Positions 25,814-34,864 of a stretch of 57,793 bases of DNA are shown one piece after another (within the stretch, counting starts at the first letter, position 1; every line of letters begins with the position of its first letter). Below the pieces are notes generated by a model that did no database searches, was not told the origin of the DNA, and worked only from the letters and a program-made list of their open reading frames with translations. The stretch is from contig CAKOXR010000001.1 of the NCBI GenBank assembly GCA_934130215.1, positions 1-57,793 of the forward strand, in the 5' to 3' direction. The stretch comes from an uncultured Bacilli bacterium (GTDB lineage Bacteria; Bacillota_I; Bacilli_A; RF39; UBA660). Position numbers and translations under genes: made by a program.

Positions 25814-27856
25814 ATGAAAAAAGGTTTTACTTTAGTTGAACTAATAGTAGTTATTGTTTTACTTTCATTAATAACGGTTTTTACATTTCCAAGTATAAAT
25901 AAATTATTAAATGAAAGAAAAGAAAAATTATATAATATTCAGATAGAAAATATAAAATTATCTGCTCAAAATTATATAAATAAATATCAATTATTTAATA
26001 CAAGTGATAAAGTTATGGTTACACTTTGTCAATTAAAACAAAGTGGATTTACGGATGAAAATATAAAAGATCCAAGAACAGGTGTTTTAATTTCTGATAA
26101 TTCTATGGTAATTGCTTTAAAAAATACAAATGAATATACATTTATGCCTGGTTTAGATAGCACAACATCTTGTTCAGTAAATGATAGTATTCTTTATGAA
26201 TATATTGAAGTTGGAAGCGAATATATTTTAAAAAATGATGATAGCAAATATACAATTACAATATATCTAAATAATGAGGAAGTAGATAGTGTAGATACAA
26301 GTGAAATAAATACTTATGTTATAAAATATGTTTCTAGCAATGAAACAATAAATAAATATGTATATATTATTGATACAACAGGACCTAATATTGAATATGT
26401 TAATGAACAAACATATAGAGATAAAAATGGTTATGAAGAAAGTAGTAAAAAAATAGGTGAGGGAACAATTTTTATAAGTGCTAGTCAGAATAGTACTTTT
26501 GTTCCTTTCCCTGCTACGGCTATTGATAAAGGTGAGGGTGAAACAACACTTGAAATAACATCTAATGTTAATTTAAAAATACCTGGTATATACTATATTA
26601 CTTATTCAAGCAAAGATTCCAAAGGTAATGCAACGACTAAAAATCAAACTATTGAAGTATATGATGATGTAGCACCTGTAATAGATAATATTTCAGGAAT
26701 ACCAAATGGTAAAACATCTAATAGTATAGTATTAACAGTTGATGCCCATGATAATGAATCAGGATTACATCCAAGAGGAGCATATTCATTTGATGGTGGT
26801 GCGACATGGCAAGTAAGTGATACAATTAATGTTACAGAAAATAAAACATTAAATATAGTAGTTAGAGATGCAGCTTTAAATGAAACAAGAAGAACTGTTA
26901 CAATTAATAATATATTAAAAGATGATAAAACATTATCATTTAATATTAAAAAAGGAACTATGAAAAATAGTGGCTGGTATGTAGATAATGTTGAAGTTGA
27001 AATAAAACCTTTAGTAAATGAAGAATATTTTAGTTCTTATAGTTATTGTATAAGTTCAAATACTAATTGTACACCTAATAAAGAAATTAGAACAATTAAT
27101 AGCACTACTGAAGTAATTAGTCAAAGTACAACAGGATTATATATATGTGGATATGTTACTAAAAAAGATGGTACAAGAACTTCTCAAGTATGTAGTATGA
27201 ATATTAAAATTGATAAAGAATTACCTACTTGTGAAATTGAATATCAATCAAATTATGATATATCACTTGGTTTACCAGGTAAAATCATTGTCAAAGATAG
27301 TATAAGTGGTGCTGCTACTAATCCAATTTCATTTTTGTTAAAAAGTTCAAAGACTTATGAAATATACGATAAAGCTGGTAATAGAAATACTTGTGAAGTA
27401 AAAGTAAAAGTAACATTACAACATAGATATAAAACATGTGCTGGCTATAAATCTTGTGCAAATGCTGATTATTGTGGAAGAAATACTTATAGCTGTAATT
27501 GTAGTGATTGCAAGTATGGATCAAATACTTGTAGAGGAGGCTGCAATAGAAGTAAATGTTCTCGATATTATTGCTGTTCTAATTTAGCAGGTACTCGTTG
27601 TAAATCTCTTAGTCGTCCAGGCAATTATAAATATTGTAGTTGTACTGATTATAAATGTACTGATTGGGATTCATGTAAATATGGATCAAATACTTGTTCT
27701 TATGGATGTGATACATGTCAAGGAGATGCTAAATCGTGTGCTAATCCAACATGTGGATGTGCTTCATATTCATATTCTGAATGGACACTTGGGGCATGTA
27801 CAAATGTACCTGGCAAAACTTGTGAAACTCGTGGTGGATATTTAAGAGGTGATTAG
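25814..27856 (+). CDS. Large prepilin-type protein with Ig-like domains and Cys-rich tail (copy 1)
   Basis: This 680-aa protein begins KKGFTLVELIVVIVLLSLIT, a textbook type IV prepilin N-terminus (cut after Gly4, Glu at +5), and so should be processed by a prepilin peptidase and enter a pilus-like structure. A pilin-like region runs to residue ~120, then beta-rich segments (GPNIEYVNE; YYITYSSKDSKGNATTKNQ) of Ig or DUF5011/bacterial-Ig type (residues ~190-370), a central domain with RGAYSFDGGATWQVS, and a C-terminal tail (residues ~540-680) with about 24 Cys in short CxC and CxxC spacings. The ATG at 25814 follows AGGTG. A paralogue lies 390 bp downstream. No pilus motor gene is in the window. 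The tail resembles no domain I can name. Confidence 0.8.
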   Translation: MKKGFTLVELIVVIVLLSLITVFTFPSINKLLNERKEKLYNIQIENIKLSAQNYINKYQLFNTSDKVMVTLCQLKQSGFTDENIKDPRTGVLISDNSMVIALKNTNEYTFMPGLDSTTSCSVNDSILYEYIEVGSEYILKNDDSKYTITIYLNNEEVDSVDTSEINTYVIKYVSSNETINKYVYIIDTTGPNIEYVNEQTYRDKNGYEESSKKIGEGTIFISASQNSTFVPFPATAIDKGEGETTLEITSNVNLKIPGIYYITYSSKDSKGNATTKNQTIEVYDDVAPVIDNISGIPNGKTSNSIVLTVDAHDNESGLHPRGAYSFDGGATWQVSDTINVTENKTLNIVVRDAALNETRRTVTINNILKDDKTLSFNIKKGTMKNSGWYVDNVEVEIKPLVNEEYFSSYSYCISSNTNCTPNKEIRTINSTTEVISQSTTGLYICGYVTKKDGTRTSQVCSMNIKIDKELPTCEIEYQSNYDISLGLPGKIIVKDSISGAATNPISFLLKSSKTYEIYDKAGNRNTCEVKVKVTLQHRYKTCAGYKSCANADYCGRNTYSCNCSDCKYGSNTCRGGCNRSKCSRYYCCSNLAGTRCKSLSRPGNYKYCSCTDYKCTDWDSCKYGSNTCSYGCDTCQGDAKSCANPTCGCASYSYSEWTLGACTNVPGKTCETRGGYLRGD

Positions 27857-28183
27857 ATGAAAAAATATATTCCGTATATTATGATTTGCTTAATTATTGT
27901 GATTACTATTATTTCTATTTTAGGTATTAATTATTCTAAAAAGAATAATATTAGTTTAGATGAAAAGATGAAAAATTATTGTGAACAAATTTTTAAAAAT
28001 GAAGAAATTGGATCTAATGAGGTATATGTTTCTTTAAAATCCATGAAGGAAAGATATAATTTAGATATTTCTGATTTTACTAATCCTAAACATAATTGTT
28101 CTCTTGAAAATAGTATGGCAAAAGCAAGTAAAGTAAACGGTAAGTTAACTTGTTCTATTAATTTAATTTGTGAAAATATGTAA
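27857..28183 (+). CDS. Small membrane-anchored protein between pilin paralogues
   Basis: This 108-aa protein begins directly after the stop of the first large prepilin gene (TAG then ATG) with AGAGGTG upstream, so it is the second gene of that operon. It has one N-terminal helix (residues ~5-24), then a polar part with Cys at four places (NYCEQ, NCSLE, LTCSIN, LICEN). I know no family. Fixed position between the two paralogues hints that it helps them fold, cross-link or stay in place. A hairpin terminator follows. Confidence 0.6.
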   Translation: MKKYIPYIMICLIIVITIISILGINYSKKNNISLDEKMKNYCEQIFKNEEIGSNEVYVSLKSMKERYNLDISDFTNPKHNCSLENSMAKASKVNGKLTCSINLICENM

Positions 28184-28210
28184 AAGTTTAGTTTATACTA
28201 GACTTTTTTG
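28183..28210 (+). terminator. Terminator between the pilin units
   Basis: AAAAGTTTAG pairs, with one mismatch, with CTAGACTTTT, followed by T residues. Confidence 0.6.
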
Positions 28211-28246
28211 TTTTTAATTTGTATAATTTAGATAGTAGGTGGTCTA

Positions 28247-30283
28247 ATGAAAAAAGGTTTTACTTTAGTTGAGTTGATAGTGGTTATTGTTTTACTTTCA
28301 TTGATAACAGTTTTTACATTTCCTAGTATAAATAAGTTATTAATTGAAAGAAAAGAAAAATTATATAATGTTCAAGTTGAAAATATTAAATTATCTGCTC
28401 AAAATTATATAAATAAAAATCATTTATTAAGTAGTAATGATAAAGTATTTGTTACTCTTTGTCAGTTAAAACAAGCTGGTTTTACTGATGAAAATATTAA
28501 AGATCCTAGAACTGGTGTTTTATTTCCAAATGATTCAAAAGTTATTGCTTTAAAAGACAATTCAGAATATGAATTTGTTTTAGGGGAGGGTGGAAATACA
28601 ACTTGCTCTAAAAATGATAATACTTTGTTTGAGTTTATTGAGGTTGGTAGTACTTATATAGAAAGTATGAATAAGAATAAGTATAATATTACAATTTATT
28701 TAGATAATAAAGAAGTTGATAATATTGATACTAGTTGTGAAGACACTTATGTTATTAAGTATGAGGATTCTAATAAAGAGATAATTTATAAATATGTTTA
28801 TGTAATAGATACAAGTGGTCCAGATATTAGTTATGTTAATGAAATTGAGATGGTTGATGAAAATAATAATAAATTTAAAAGTCGTGAAATTGGTAAGGGT
28901 ACAATTGTTTTACTAGCAAATCAATATAATATTTTTACGGCTTATAAAGCAAAATCAATTGATAGTAACGATGGAGAAGTAGAGGTTACTTCTAAATCTA
29001 ATGTTAATTTAAAAATACCTGGTGTTTATTATATTACTTATACTAGTACTGATGAAAAAGGGAATACAACAACAAAAAATCAAAAACTTGAAGTTATTGA
29101 TAATGTAAAACCAGTAATTGATAGTATTGATGGAATTCCAAATAATAAAACTACAGGTACTATTACAGTTACTGTAAAAGCTCATGATAATGAATCAGGA
29201 TTACATCCTAGGGGTGCTTATTCGTTTGATGGTGGAAATACATGGCAAGTAAGTAATACAATTAATATTGTAGATAATAAAACTATTGATATTGTTGTTA
29301 GAGATTCTGCTTTAAATAAAATTAATAAAACTATTACAATTAATAATATTTATAAAGATGATAAAAGTTTAACTTTTAATATTGTAAATGGAACTTTAAA
29401 AAATAATGGTTGGTTTATAAATGATGTTAGGTTAGAGATTAAACCTGTTGCGAAAGAAAATTTTAAATCTTATAGTTATTGTATAGGTTCTGATTCTAGA
29501 TGTACTCCAAATAAAACTATATATTCATTAACTAGTACTTATGAAACTATTAATTATAATACAAAAGGAGTATATGTTTGTGGGTATGTTACTAAAAGTG
29601 ATTATACAAAAACAGATATAGTTTGTAGTATGAATATTAAGGTAGATAAAGAAAAACCAACATGTTATCCTTCATATAACTCTAATTATGATATAACATC
29701 AGGTGTTTCTGGAAATATTATTGTAAATGATGCAATTAGTGGACCTACAACAAGTTCAATTCCATTCTTTTTAAGAAGTAATCAAACATATAAAGTTTAT
29801 GATAATGCAGGAAATGAAAATACTTGTGAAGCAAAAGTTAGAAGTGAAACTCAATATCAAACAAGATCGTGTGCAAGATATAAAAGCTGTAAAAGTGAAA
29901 AATACTGTGGAAATGAATACTATGCTTGTAATTGTAGTGATTGTAAAATACAATTAAGATCATGTGTTGGAGGATGGAAAGGTACCAATTGCACTCGTTG
30001 GAAATGTTGTAATAAAAAATCAAAAAAAATACCGTGTTTTTATACTAGTGATCCAGGAAGGCGTACAAATTGTAATTGTGTAAAAACAGAAAAATCAGAT
30101 TGGGACGATTGCCTACATCAAAGCACTCAATGTGCATGGGGCTGTGATGAATGTAAAGGTGGAGCTCGTTCATGTGTTAATCCAACATGTGGATGTAAAA
30201 CATGGAATTATAGCGGTTGGAATAACGGAAGCTGTAATGGAAGAAGCAATTGTAGTGAAAGAACAGTTTATTATCCAGGATAA
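28247..30283 (+). CDS. Large prepilin-type protein with Ig-like domains and Cys-rich tail (copy 2)
   Basis: This is a tandem paralogue (678 aa) of the 25,814 gene. The prepilin N-terminus (KKGFTLVELIVVIVLLSLIT) is identical; the next ~100 residues are almost the same (SINKLLIERKEKLYN, FTDENIKDPRTGV), and the Ig-like and central regions align throughout (GAYSFDGGNTWQVS). The Cys-rich tail (residues ~540-670, about 22 Cys) keeps most Cys positions, but the residues between them differ strongly, a sign of constraint on disulfides and relaxed or diversifying selection elsewhere. Many third codon positions differ, so the duplication is not recent. It ends just before the proS promoter. Confidence 0.8.
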   Translation: MKKGFTLVELIVVIVLLSLITVFTFPSINKLLIERKEKLYNVQVENIKLSAQNYINKNHLLSSNDKVFVTLCQLKQAGFTDENIKDPRTGVLFPNDSKVIALKDNSEYEFVLGEGGNTTCSKNDNTLFEFIEVGSTYIESMNKNKYNITIYLDNKEVDNIDTSCEDTYVIKYEDSNKEIIYKYVYVIDTSGPDISYVNEIEMVDENNNKFKSREIGKGTIVLLANQYNIFTAYKAKSIDSNDGEVEVTSKSNVNLKIPGVYYITYTSTDEKGNTTTKNQKLEVIDNVKPVIDSIDGIPNNKTTGTITVTVKAHDNESGLHPRGAYSFDGGNTWQVSNTINIVDNKTIDIVVRDSALNKINKTITINNIYKDDKSLTFNIVNGTLKNNGWFINDVRLEIKPVAKENFKSYSYCIGSDSRCTPNKTIYSLTSTYETINYNTKGVYVCGYVTKSDYTKTDIVCSMNIKVDKEKPTCYPSYNSNYDITSGVSGNIIVNDAISGPTTSSIPFFLRSNQTYKVYDNAGNENTCEAKVRSETQYQTRSCARYKSCKSEKYCGNEYYACNCSDCKIQLRSCVGGWKGTNCTRWKCCNKKSKKIPCFYTSDPGRRTNCNCVKTEKSDWDDCLHQSTQCAWGCDECKGGARSCVNPTCGCKTWNYSGWNNGSCNGRSNCSERTVYYPG

Positions 30284-30288
30284 TAATA

Positions 30289-30317
30289 TTGACAATTCAA
30301 TAAAAAAAATGTATATT
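30289..30317 (+). promoter_or_regulatory. Sigma-A promoter for the proS T-box transcript
   Basis: Consensus TTGACA (30289-30294), a 17-base spacer and TATATT (30312-30317). Confidence 0.75.
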
Positions 30318-30320
30318 AAT

Positions 30321-30510
30321 AAAAACGAGAAAAAATATTATTAATTCCCTTATATTAGTGAGCTTGAGATAGTGAAAACAAGTTATAATAATTAATAATT
30401 CCTATTTTCTTAAGTGAAATGAAAACATTTCCGGTTATAACCGTTATATTAATTAAGTAAAAAAAAGGATGGTACCGTCTTATGACTCCTTGTACTATTC
30501 TTTTTATTAT
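30321..30510 (+). promoter_or_regulatory. T-box riboswitch, proline specifier, upstream of proS
   Basis: The T-box core GGATGGTACCGTC lies at 30467-30479. Stem I can be seen: CGAGAAAA near 30326 pairs with TTTTCTTA after the specifier, and ATTATTAATT pairs with AATTAATAAT. The specifier triplet CCT (30401-30403) encodes proline, matching proS. AAAAGGATGGTAC (T-box arm) can instead pair, with G-T pairs, with GTACTATTCTTTT (30492-30504), making a terminator followed by T residues. So uncharged tRNA-Pro should allow read-through. Confidence 0.88.
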
Positions 30511-30526
30511 ATTTGAGGAGGAAAAA

Positions 30527-31942
30527 ATGGCAAATAAAGCAATAACAAAAAGAGATCTAGACTTTGCACAATGGTACACTGATGTTGTAAAAGCAGCAAG
30601 ATTAGCAACTTATTCATGTGTTAAAGGATGTACCATATTTGAACCAAATGGATATGCTATATGGGAAAATATTCAAAAAAATATGGATGAATTATTTAAA
30701 AAAACAGGACATAAAAATGTAGCAATGCCCTTATTTATACCTGAAAAATTATTAAACAAAGAAAGTGAACTTGTAAATGGATTCGCACCAGAAGTTGCTT
30801 GGGTAACAGAAGGTGGAAGTAAACATTTAGATGAAAGACTTTGTGTAAGACCAACAAGTGAAACATTATTTAGTGATTATTATAGTAAAGTAGTTAAATC
30901 ATATAGAGATTTACCACTTAAATATAATCAATGGTGTAGTGTTGTTAGATGGGAAAAAGAAACAAGACCTTTTTTAAGATCAAGAGAATTCTTTTGGCAA
31001 GAAGGACATACAGTTCATGCAACAAAAGAAGAAGCTGAAGATGAAACAAGAGATATGTTAAATTTATATAAATTTTTCTTTGAAAAATACTTAGCAATAC
31101 CAGTAATAACAGGAAGAAAAACAGAAAAAGAAAAATTTGCAGGTGCAGAATATACATTAACAATAGAAGCATTAATGCATAATGGAGTATGTTTACAAAG
31201 TGGAACAAGTCATTATTTTGGACAAAAATTTAGTAAAGCATATGATATTAAATTTTTAAATAAAGAAAATAAACTTGAATATTGTTATCAAACATCTTGG
31301 GGAACATCTAATAGAATGATAGGTGCCTTAATAATGGTACACGGAGATGATAATGGATTAGTTTTGCCACCATTAATAGCACCAATACAAGTTGTTATTA
31401 TAGGAATTGGCGAAGTGGATAATGAAGTAGATAAAATATATAATACACTAAATAAAGCAGGAATAAGAGTTAATATTGATGATAGTGATAAATCTCCAGG
31501 ATTTAAATTTGCAGAAGCAGAAGTAAACGGAATACCAATTAGAATTGAAATAGGTAAAAGAGATTTAGAAAATAATGAAATTACTATTGCAAGAAGAGAT
31601 ACACTTGAAAAAATTAAAGTTTCAAAAGATATAGATATAGTATTATATATAAAAGAATTATTTAATAAAATACAAGAAAATATGTATAATAAAGCATTAG
31701 ATAGAATGGAAAAAATGACTTATAAAGTAACATCTATCGAAGAAATGGAAAATGTACTTAATAAACAACCAGGTTTTATAATTGCTGATTGGTGTGGAAG
31801 TGAAGAATGTGAAACTAAAATAAAAGAAATAAAAGGTTGTAAATCAAGATGTATATTAGAAAATCATGAAAAAATAACAGGAAAATGTGTTGTTTGTTCT
31901 AAAGAAGCAAAAGAAACAGTAGTTTGGGGAATTCAATATTGA
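30527..31942 (+). CDS. proS: Prolyl-tRNA synthetase, archaeal/eukaryotic-type (ProS type 3)
   Basis: This 471-aa class II synthetase charges tRNA-Pro. Motif 2 is visible in YNQWCSVVRWEKETRPFLR (Arg for ATP), preceded by RPTSETLFSDYY, and motif 3 in the GTSNRMIGALIMVHGDD region. The chain lacks the ~180-residue editing insertion of bacterial-type ProS and ends with a zinc-like Cys set (DWCGSEECE, KCVVCS) plus a terminal Tyr, as in the archaeal-type. The ATG at 30527 follows GAGGAGG. Regulation is by the T-box leader with a Pro codon, which independently confirms the identity. Confidence 0.95.
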   Translation: MANKAITKRDLDFAQWYTDVVKAARLATYSCVKGCTIFEPNGYAIWENIQKNMDELFKKTGHKNVAMPLFIPEKLLNKESELVNGFAPEVAWVTEGGSKHLDERLCVRPTSETLFSDYYSKVVKSYRDLPLKYNQWCSVVRWEKETRPFLRSREFFWQEGHTVHATKEEAEDETRDMLNLYKFFFEKYLAIPVITGRKTEKEKFAGAEYTLTIEALMHNGVCLQSGTSHYFGQKFSKAYDIKFLNKENKLEYCYQTSWGTSNRMIGALIMVHGDDNGLVLPPLIAPIQVVIIGIGEVDNEVDKIYNTLNKAGIRVNIDDSDKSPGFKFAEAEVNGIPIRIEIGKRDLENNEITIARRDTLEKIKVSKDIDIVLYIKELFNKIQENMYNKALDRMEKMTYKVTSIEEMENVLNKQPGFIIADWCGSEECETKIKEIKGCKSRCILENHEKITGKCVVCSKEAKETVVWGIQY

Positions 31943-31948
31943 TTTTCC

Positions 31949-31976
31949 TTTACAAATAATAAAATGTATGTATAAT
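31949..31976 (+). promoter_or_regulatory. Promoter for the amidoligase gene
   Basis: TTTACA (31949-31954), a 16-base spacer and TATAAT (31971-31976). Confidence 0.5.
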
Positions 31977-31993
31977 ATGTACTGGGTGAATAT

Positions 31994-32953
31994 ATGAATA
32001 ATTTTATAAATCTAAATGGTAATGACCAAATATCTAGTATGGATAGTAATGATTTGGATGAATTTTTAAAATTACTAAATAATTATGAATTAATACTAAG
32101 AGAAAAATTGGACTTCGATAATAATATTACATTTGGTATGGAAATAGAATGTGAAAGAGTAGATATTAAATTAATCGAAGAACATTTAAATAAAATAAAA
32201 TTTGTTAAAAAATGGTTAATTGAACCAGATGAATCATTAAAACAAACAGATGGTTTAGAATTTATAAGTCCTATATACAAAAATGAAAAATATGTTTATC
32301 AAGAATTAAGACAAGTTTGTAATATATTAAAAAGGTTTTCGTATATTGGTAAAAGAGCAGGGGGACATATACATATTGGTGCTCATTTAATTGAAAATGA
32401 AAACAATTTGTATAATTTAATCAATTTTTGGTTATTATATGAACATATAATATTTAGATTTACAAATGGGGAATTTTTATATTCAAGACCTAATATTTAT
32501 TCATTTGCAATACCTTTAAGAGAAGAAATGGGGTTACTTCCAATTGAATGTAATAAAGATTTAAATGAATTAAAATGTAGATTTATAGATACTTGTATAA
32601 GATTATATAATATTAAAAATTTAAAAAAACAAAAATTAAAAAATACTATAGAATTTAGATGTCCAAATGGAACACTTGATTCTGTTATATGGCAAAATAA
32701 TTTAAATTTTTTTGTTAAATTTATAGAATATTCAAAAAACACCGAAATGGATCATGATGAAATATGCAAACTTTTATATTCTGCTTCATTAGTTGAACCA
32801 AATAATTATTATAAAATATATTTAAAAGAAGCTATTTATTTATGTGATCAAATATTTGATAAAAATATTGATAAAATCTATTTTTTAAAACAATATTTAA
32901 AAAATTTTGAAGTAAGTACATTATATATTAGAAGTAAAAAGTTTACAAAATAA
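31994..32953 (+). CDS. Putative amidoligase (glutamine-synthetase-like fold)
   Basis: This 319-aa protein carries the hallmarks of the amidoligase family (Amidoligase_2): FGMEIECER near residue 48 for metal/ATP binding, GGHIHIGAHL near residue 125, and the C-terminal TIEFRCPNGTLDS with an Arg-rich acid site. These enzymes share a fold with gamma-glutamylcysteine and glutamine synthetases and join carboxyl and amino groups, for example in peptide or wall modification. Members often occur with a gamma-glutamyl cyclotransferase or in phage and tag systems; none is adjacent here. It stands alone between two aminoacyl-tRNA synthetase genes with its own promoter. The substrate is unknown. Confidence 0.78.
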   Translation: MNNFINLNGNDQISSMDSNDLDEFLKLLNNYELILREKLDFDNNITFGMEIECERVDIKLIEEHLNKIKFVKKWLIEPDESLKQTDGLEFISPIYKNEKYVYQELRQVCNILKRFSYIGKRAGGHIHIGAHLIENENNLYNLINFWLLYEHIIFRFTNGEFLYSRPNIYSFAIPLREEMGLLPIECNKDLNELKCRFIDTCIRLYNIKNLKKQKLKNTIEFRCPNGTLDSVIWQNNLNFFVKFIEYSKNTEMDHDEICKLLYSASLVEPNNYYKIYLKEAIYLCDQIFDKNIDKIYFLKQYLKNFEVSTLYIRSKKFTK

Positions 32954-32982
32954 TTGACAGATTATAAATAATTTGCTATTAT
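32954..32982 (+). promoter_or_regulatory. Sigma-A promoter for the gltX T-box transcript
   Basis: Consensus TTGACA (32954-32959), a 17-base spacer and TATTAT (32977-32982), starting right after the amidoligase stop. Confidence 0.75.
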
Positions 32983-32989
32983 CTTTGTA

Positions 32990-33187
32990 GAACCAAGAAA
33001 AAGAAGAGTAAAATAATTTATATTTTAAAGAGAGTTTATATAATGGTGAAAATAAATAAATATAATTATTTGAAGAACCTTTGGAGTTAAATACTGTATA
33101 TAAGGTATTTCGCATAATATGCGTTAAAATAAAGAGATAAATTAAGGTGGTACCACGGTTTTTCGTCCTTAGAAATTCGTGGTTTTT
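32990..33187 (+). promoter_or_regulatory. T-box riboswitch, glutamate specifier, upstream of gltX
   Basis: The T-box core AGGTGGTACCACG is at 33145-33157. CCAAGA near 32993 can pair with CTTTGG just after the GAAGAA stretch at 33072-33077, which places a GAA (glutamate) triplet in the specifier loop whichever of the two registers is used. A terminator stem pairs CCACG (33153-33157) with CGTGG (33178-33182) followed by TTTTT, competing with the antiterminator. The match with the downstream synthetase is strong. Confidence 0.87.
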
Positions 33188-33207
33188 ATTATGAAAGAGA
33201 GGAAAAA

Positions 33208-34851
33208 ATGACAAGAAAAGATTTAGCAAATTTAATATTTCCTAATATTAAATTAACAGTAGAGGATTATGAAAAAATGTATCCTGAAAGAAATTTAGAA
33301 AAAAATGCTATTGTTTCAAGATATGCTCCAAGTCCTACAGGATTTATACATATTGGAGCATTATTATCAAGTTTTACAGATAGTGTTTTTGCAAAACAAA
33401 CAAATGGTGTTTTTTATCTTAGAATCGAGGATACTGATACAAAAAGAACTGTTTTAAATGGTATTGAAACTATAATTGATGGATTAAAAGAATTTAATGT
33501 AACTTTTGATGAAGGACCAAATAGTGATAATACAAGTTATGGAGCTTATGGGCCTTATATTCAAAGTCAAAGAAAAGAAATATATCAATCTTTTATTAAA
33601 TATTTGATTGAAAATGATAAAGCTTATCCTTGTTTTTGTTCTAGTGAAGAAATTGATAAAATAAGAGAAGATCAAGAATCTTGTAAAGCTAGAATTGGTT
33701 ATTATGGAGAATGGGCACATTGTCGTAATTTAAGTATAGATGAAGCATATGAAAAAATAAAAAATGGTGAATCTTATATTATTAGATTTAAAAGTTATGG
33801 TGATTTTAATAAAAAAATTGTTTGTCATGATGAAATAAGAGGAGATATTCTTTTTCCTGAAAATGATATTGATATAGTTATAATGAAAAGTGATGGTTTA
33901 CCAACTTATCATTTTGCTCATTTAGTAGATGATCATTTAATGAGAACAACACATGTTATTAGAGGAGATGAGTGGTTAAGTAGTTTACCACTTCATGTTC
34001 AATTATTTGAAGCTTTTAATTTTGAACCTTTAAAATATTGTCATATTGCACCTTTATGTAAGGTTGATGAAGAAACTGGTAATGTTAGAAAGGTTAGTAA
34101 AAGAAAAGATCCTGAATTTGCAATGAGTTATTATCATAAAGAAGGAATTCCATCAGAAGCTGTTAGGTTATATTTAGCTAATATTACAAGTAGTAGTTTT
34201 GAATCATGGTATTTAGCTAATCCAACTCTTGATATAAAAGATTTTAAATTTGAGTTTAAAAAGATGAATAAAAGTGGTGCTTTATTTGATGTTAACAAAT
34301 TAATGAATATAAGTAAAATGTATATTAGTCATTTAAAAGCTGATGATTTATATAATAGGGTTAGTAAATATTTATATGAGTATAACAAAGATTTTTATGA
34401 TGAATTTACTAAAGATAGTAATTATTCAATTAGTATATTAAATATTGAAAGAGAAATAAAAAAGCCTCGTAAAGATATTGGTAAATATAGTGATGTTTTT
34501 AATGAAATTAATTATATGTATGATAAATATTTTAATCCAAATTATGAGAATAAAGAGTTAGATTCTAATATGTATTTAGAATATATAAAGAATATATTTA
34601 ATGAAAATGATGATAAAAATACATGGTTTAATAATTTATCTTTATTTGCTAGTAAATATAATTATGGTTCTATGAAAGAATATAAAGAAAATCCAGATAA
34701 TTATAAAGGTCATATTGGTGACTTTTGTGAAGGATTACGATATATTATTTCTGGTCGAACTCAAACACCTGATTTATATGAAATAACAAAAATTCTTAAA
34801 AAAAATAGATTAATTGATAGAATTAATAATTATAAAAAAATAGTTGAGTAA
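33208..34851 (+). CDS. gltX: Glutamyl-tRNA synthetase
   Basis: This 547-aa class I synthetase attaches Glu to tRNA. The HIGH motif is in YAPSPTGFIHIGALLSSF and the KMSKS-like loop is KVSKRKDP. The catalytic core includes YLRIEDTDTKR and IRGDEWLSSLPLH. It has about 36 extra residues before the core and is longer than the common ~480-aa form; the anticodon-binding half is divergent. Whether it also charges tRNA-Gln is not seen here. The ATG at 33208 follows GAGAGG. A Glu-specifier T-box controls it. Confidence 0.93.
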   Translation: MTRKDLANLIFPNIKLTVEDYEKMYPERNLEKNAIVSRYAPSPTGFIHIGALLSSFTDSVFAKQTNGVFYLRIEDTDTKRTVLNGIETIIDGLKEFNVTFDEGPNSDNTSYGAYGPYIQSQRKEIYQSFIKYLIENDKAYPCFCSSEEIDKIREDQESCKARIGYYGEWAHCRNLSIDEAYEKIKNGESYIIRFKSYGDFNKKIVCHDEIRGDILFPENDIDIVIMKSDGLPTYHFAHLVDDHLMRTTHVIRGDEWLSSLPLHVQLFEAFNFEPLKYCHIAPLCKVDEETGNVRKVSKRKDPEFAMSYYHKEGIPSEAVRLYLANITSSSFESWYLANPTLDIKDFKFEFKKMNKSGALFDVNKLMNISKMYISHLKADDLYNRVSKYLYEYNKDFYDEFTKDSNYSISILNIEREIKKPRKDIGKYSDVFNEINYMYDKYFNPNYENKELDSNMYLEYIKNIFNENDDKNTWFNNLSLFASKYNYGSMKEYKENPDNYKGHIGDFCEGLRYIISGRTQTPDLYEITKILKKNRLIDRINNYKKIVE

Positions 34852-34864
34852 TCAACTATTTTTT
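34840..34864. terminator. Bidirectional terminator between gltX and the FNT gene
   Basis: AATAGTTGA pairs with TCAACTATT around GTAA, flanked by A and T tracts. It includes the gltX stop and the last codons of the facing gene. Confidence 0.8.

Noticed and set aside
30132..30344. Plus-strand ORF overlapping the end of the second large pilin gene
   Set aside because: It is a shifted frame over the Cys-rich tail; no ribosome-binding site, and it runs through the proS promoter.
30945..31208. Minus-strand ORF with Leu/Phe-rich product inside proS
   Set aside because: It is the antisense of a Lys/Glu-rich segment, which always looks like a membrane protein when read backwards.
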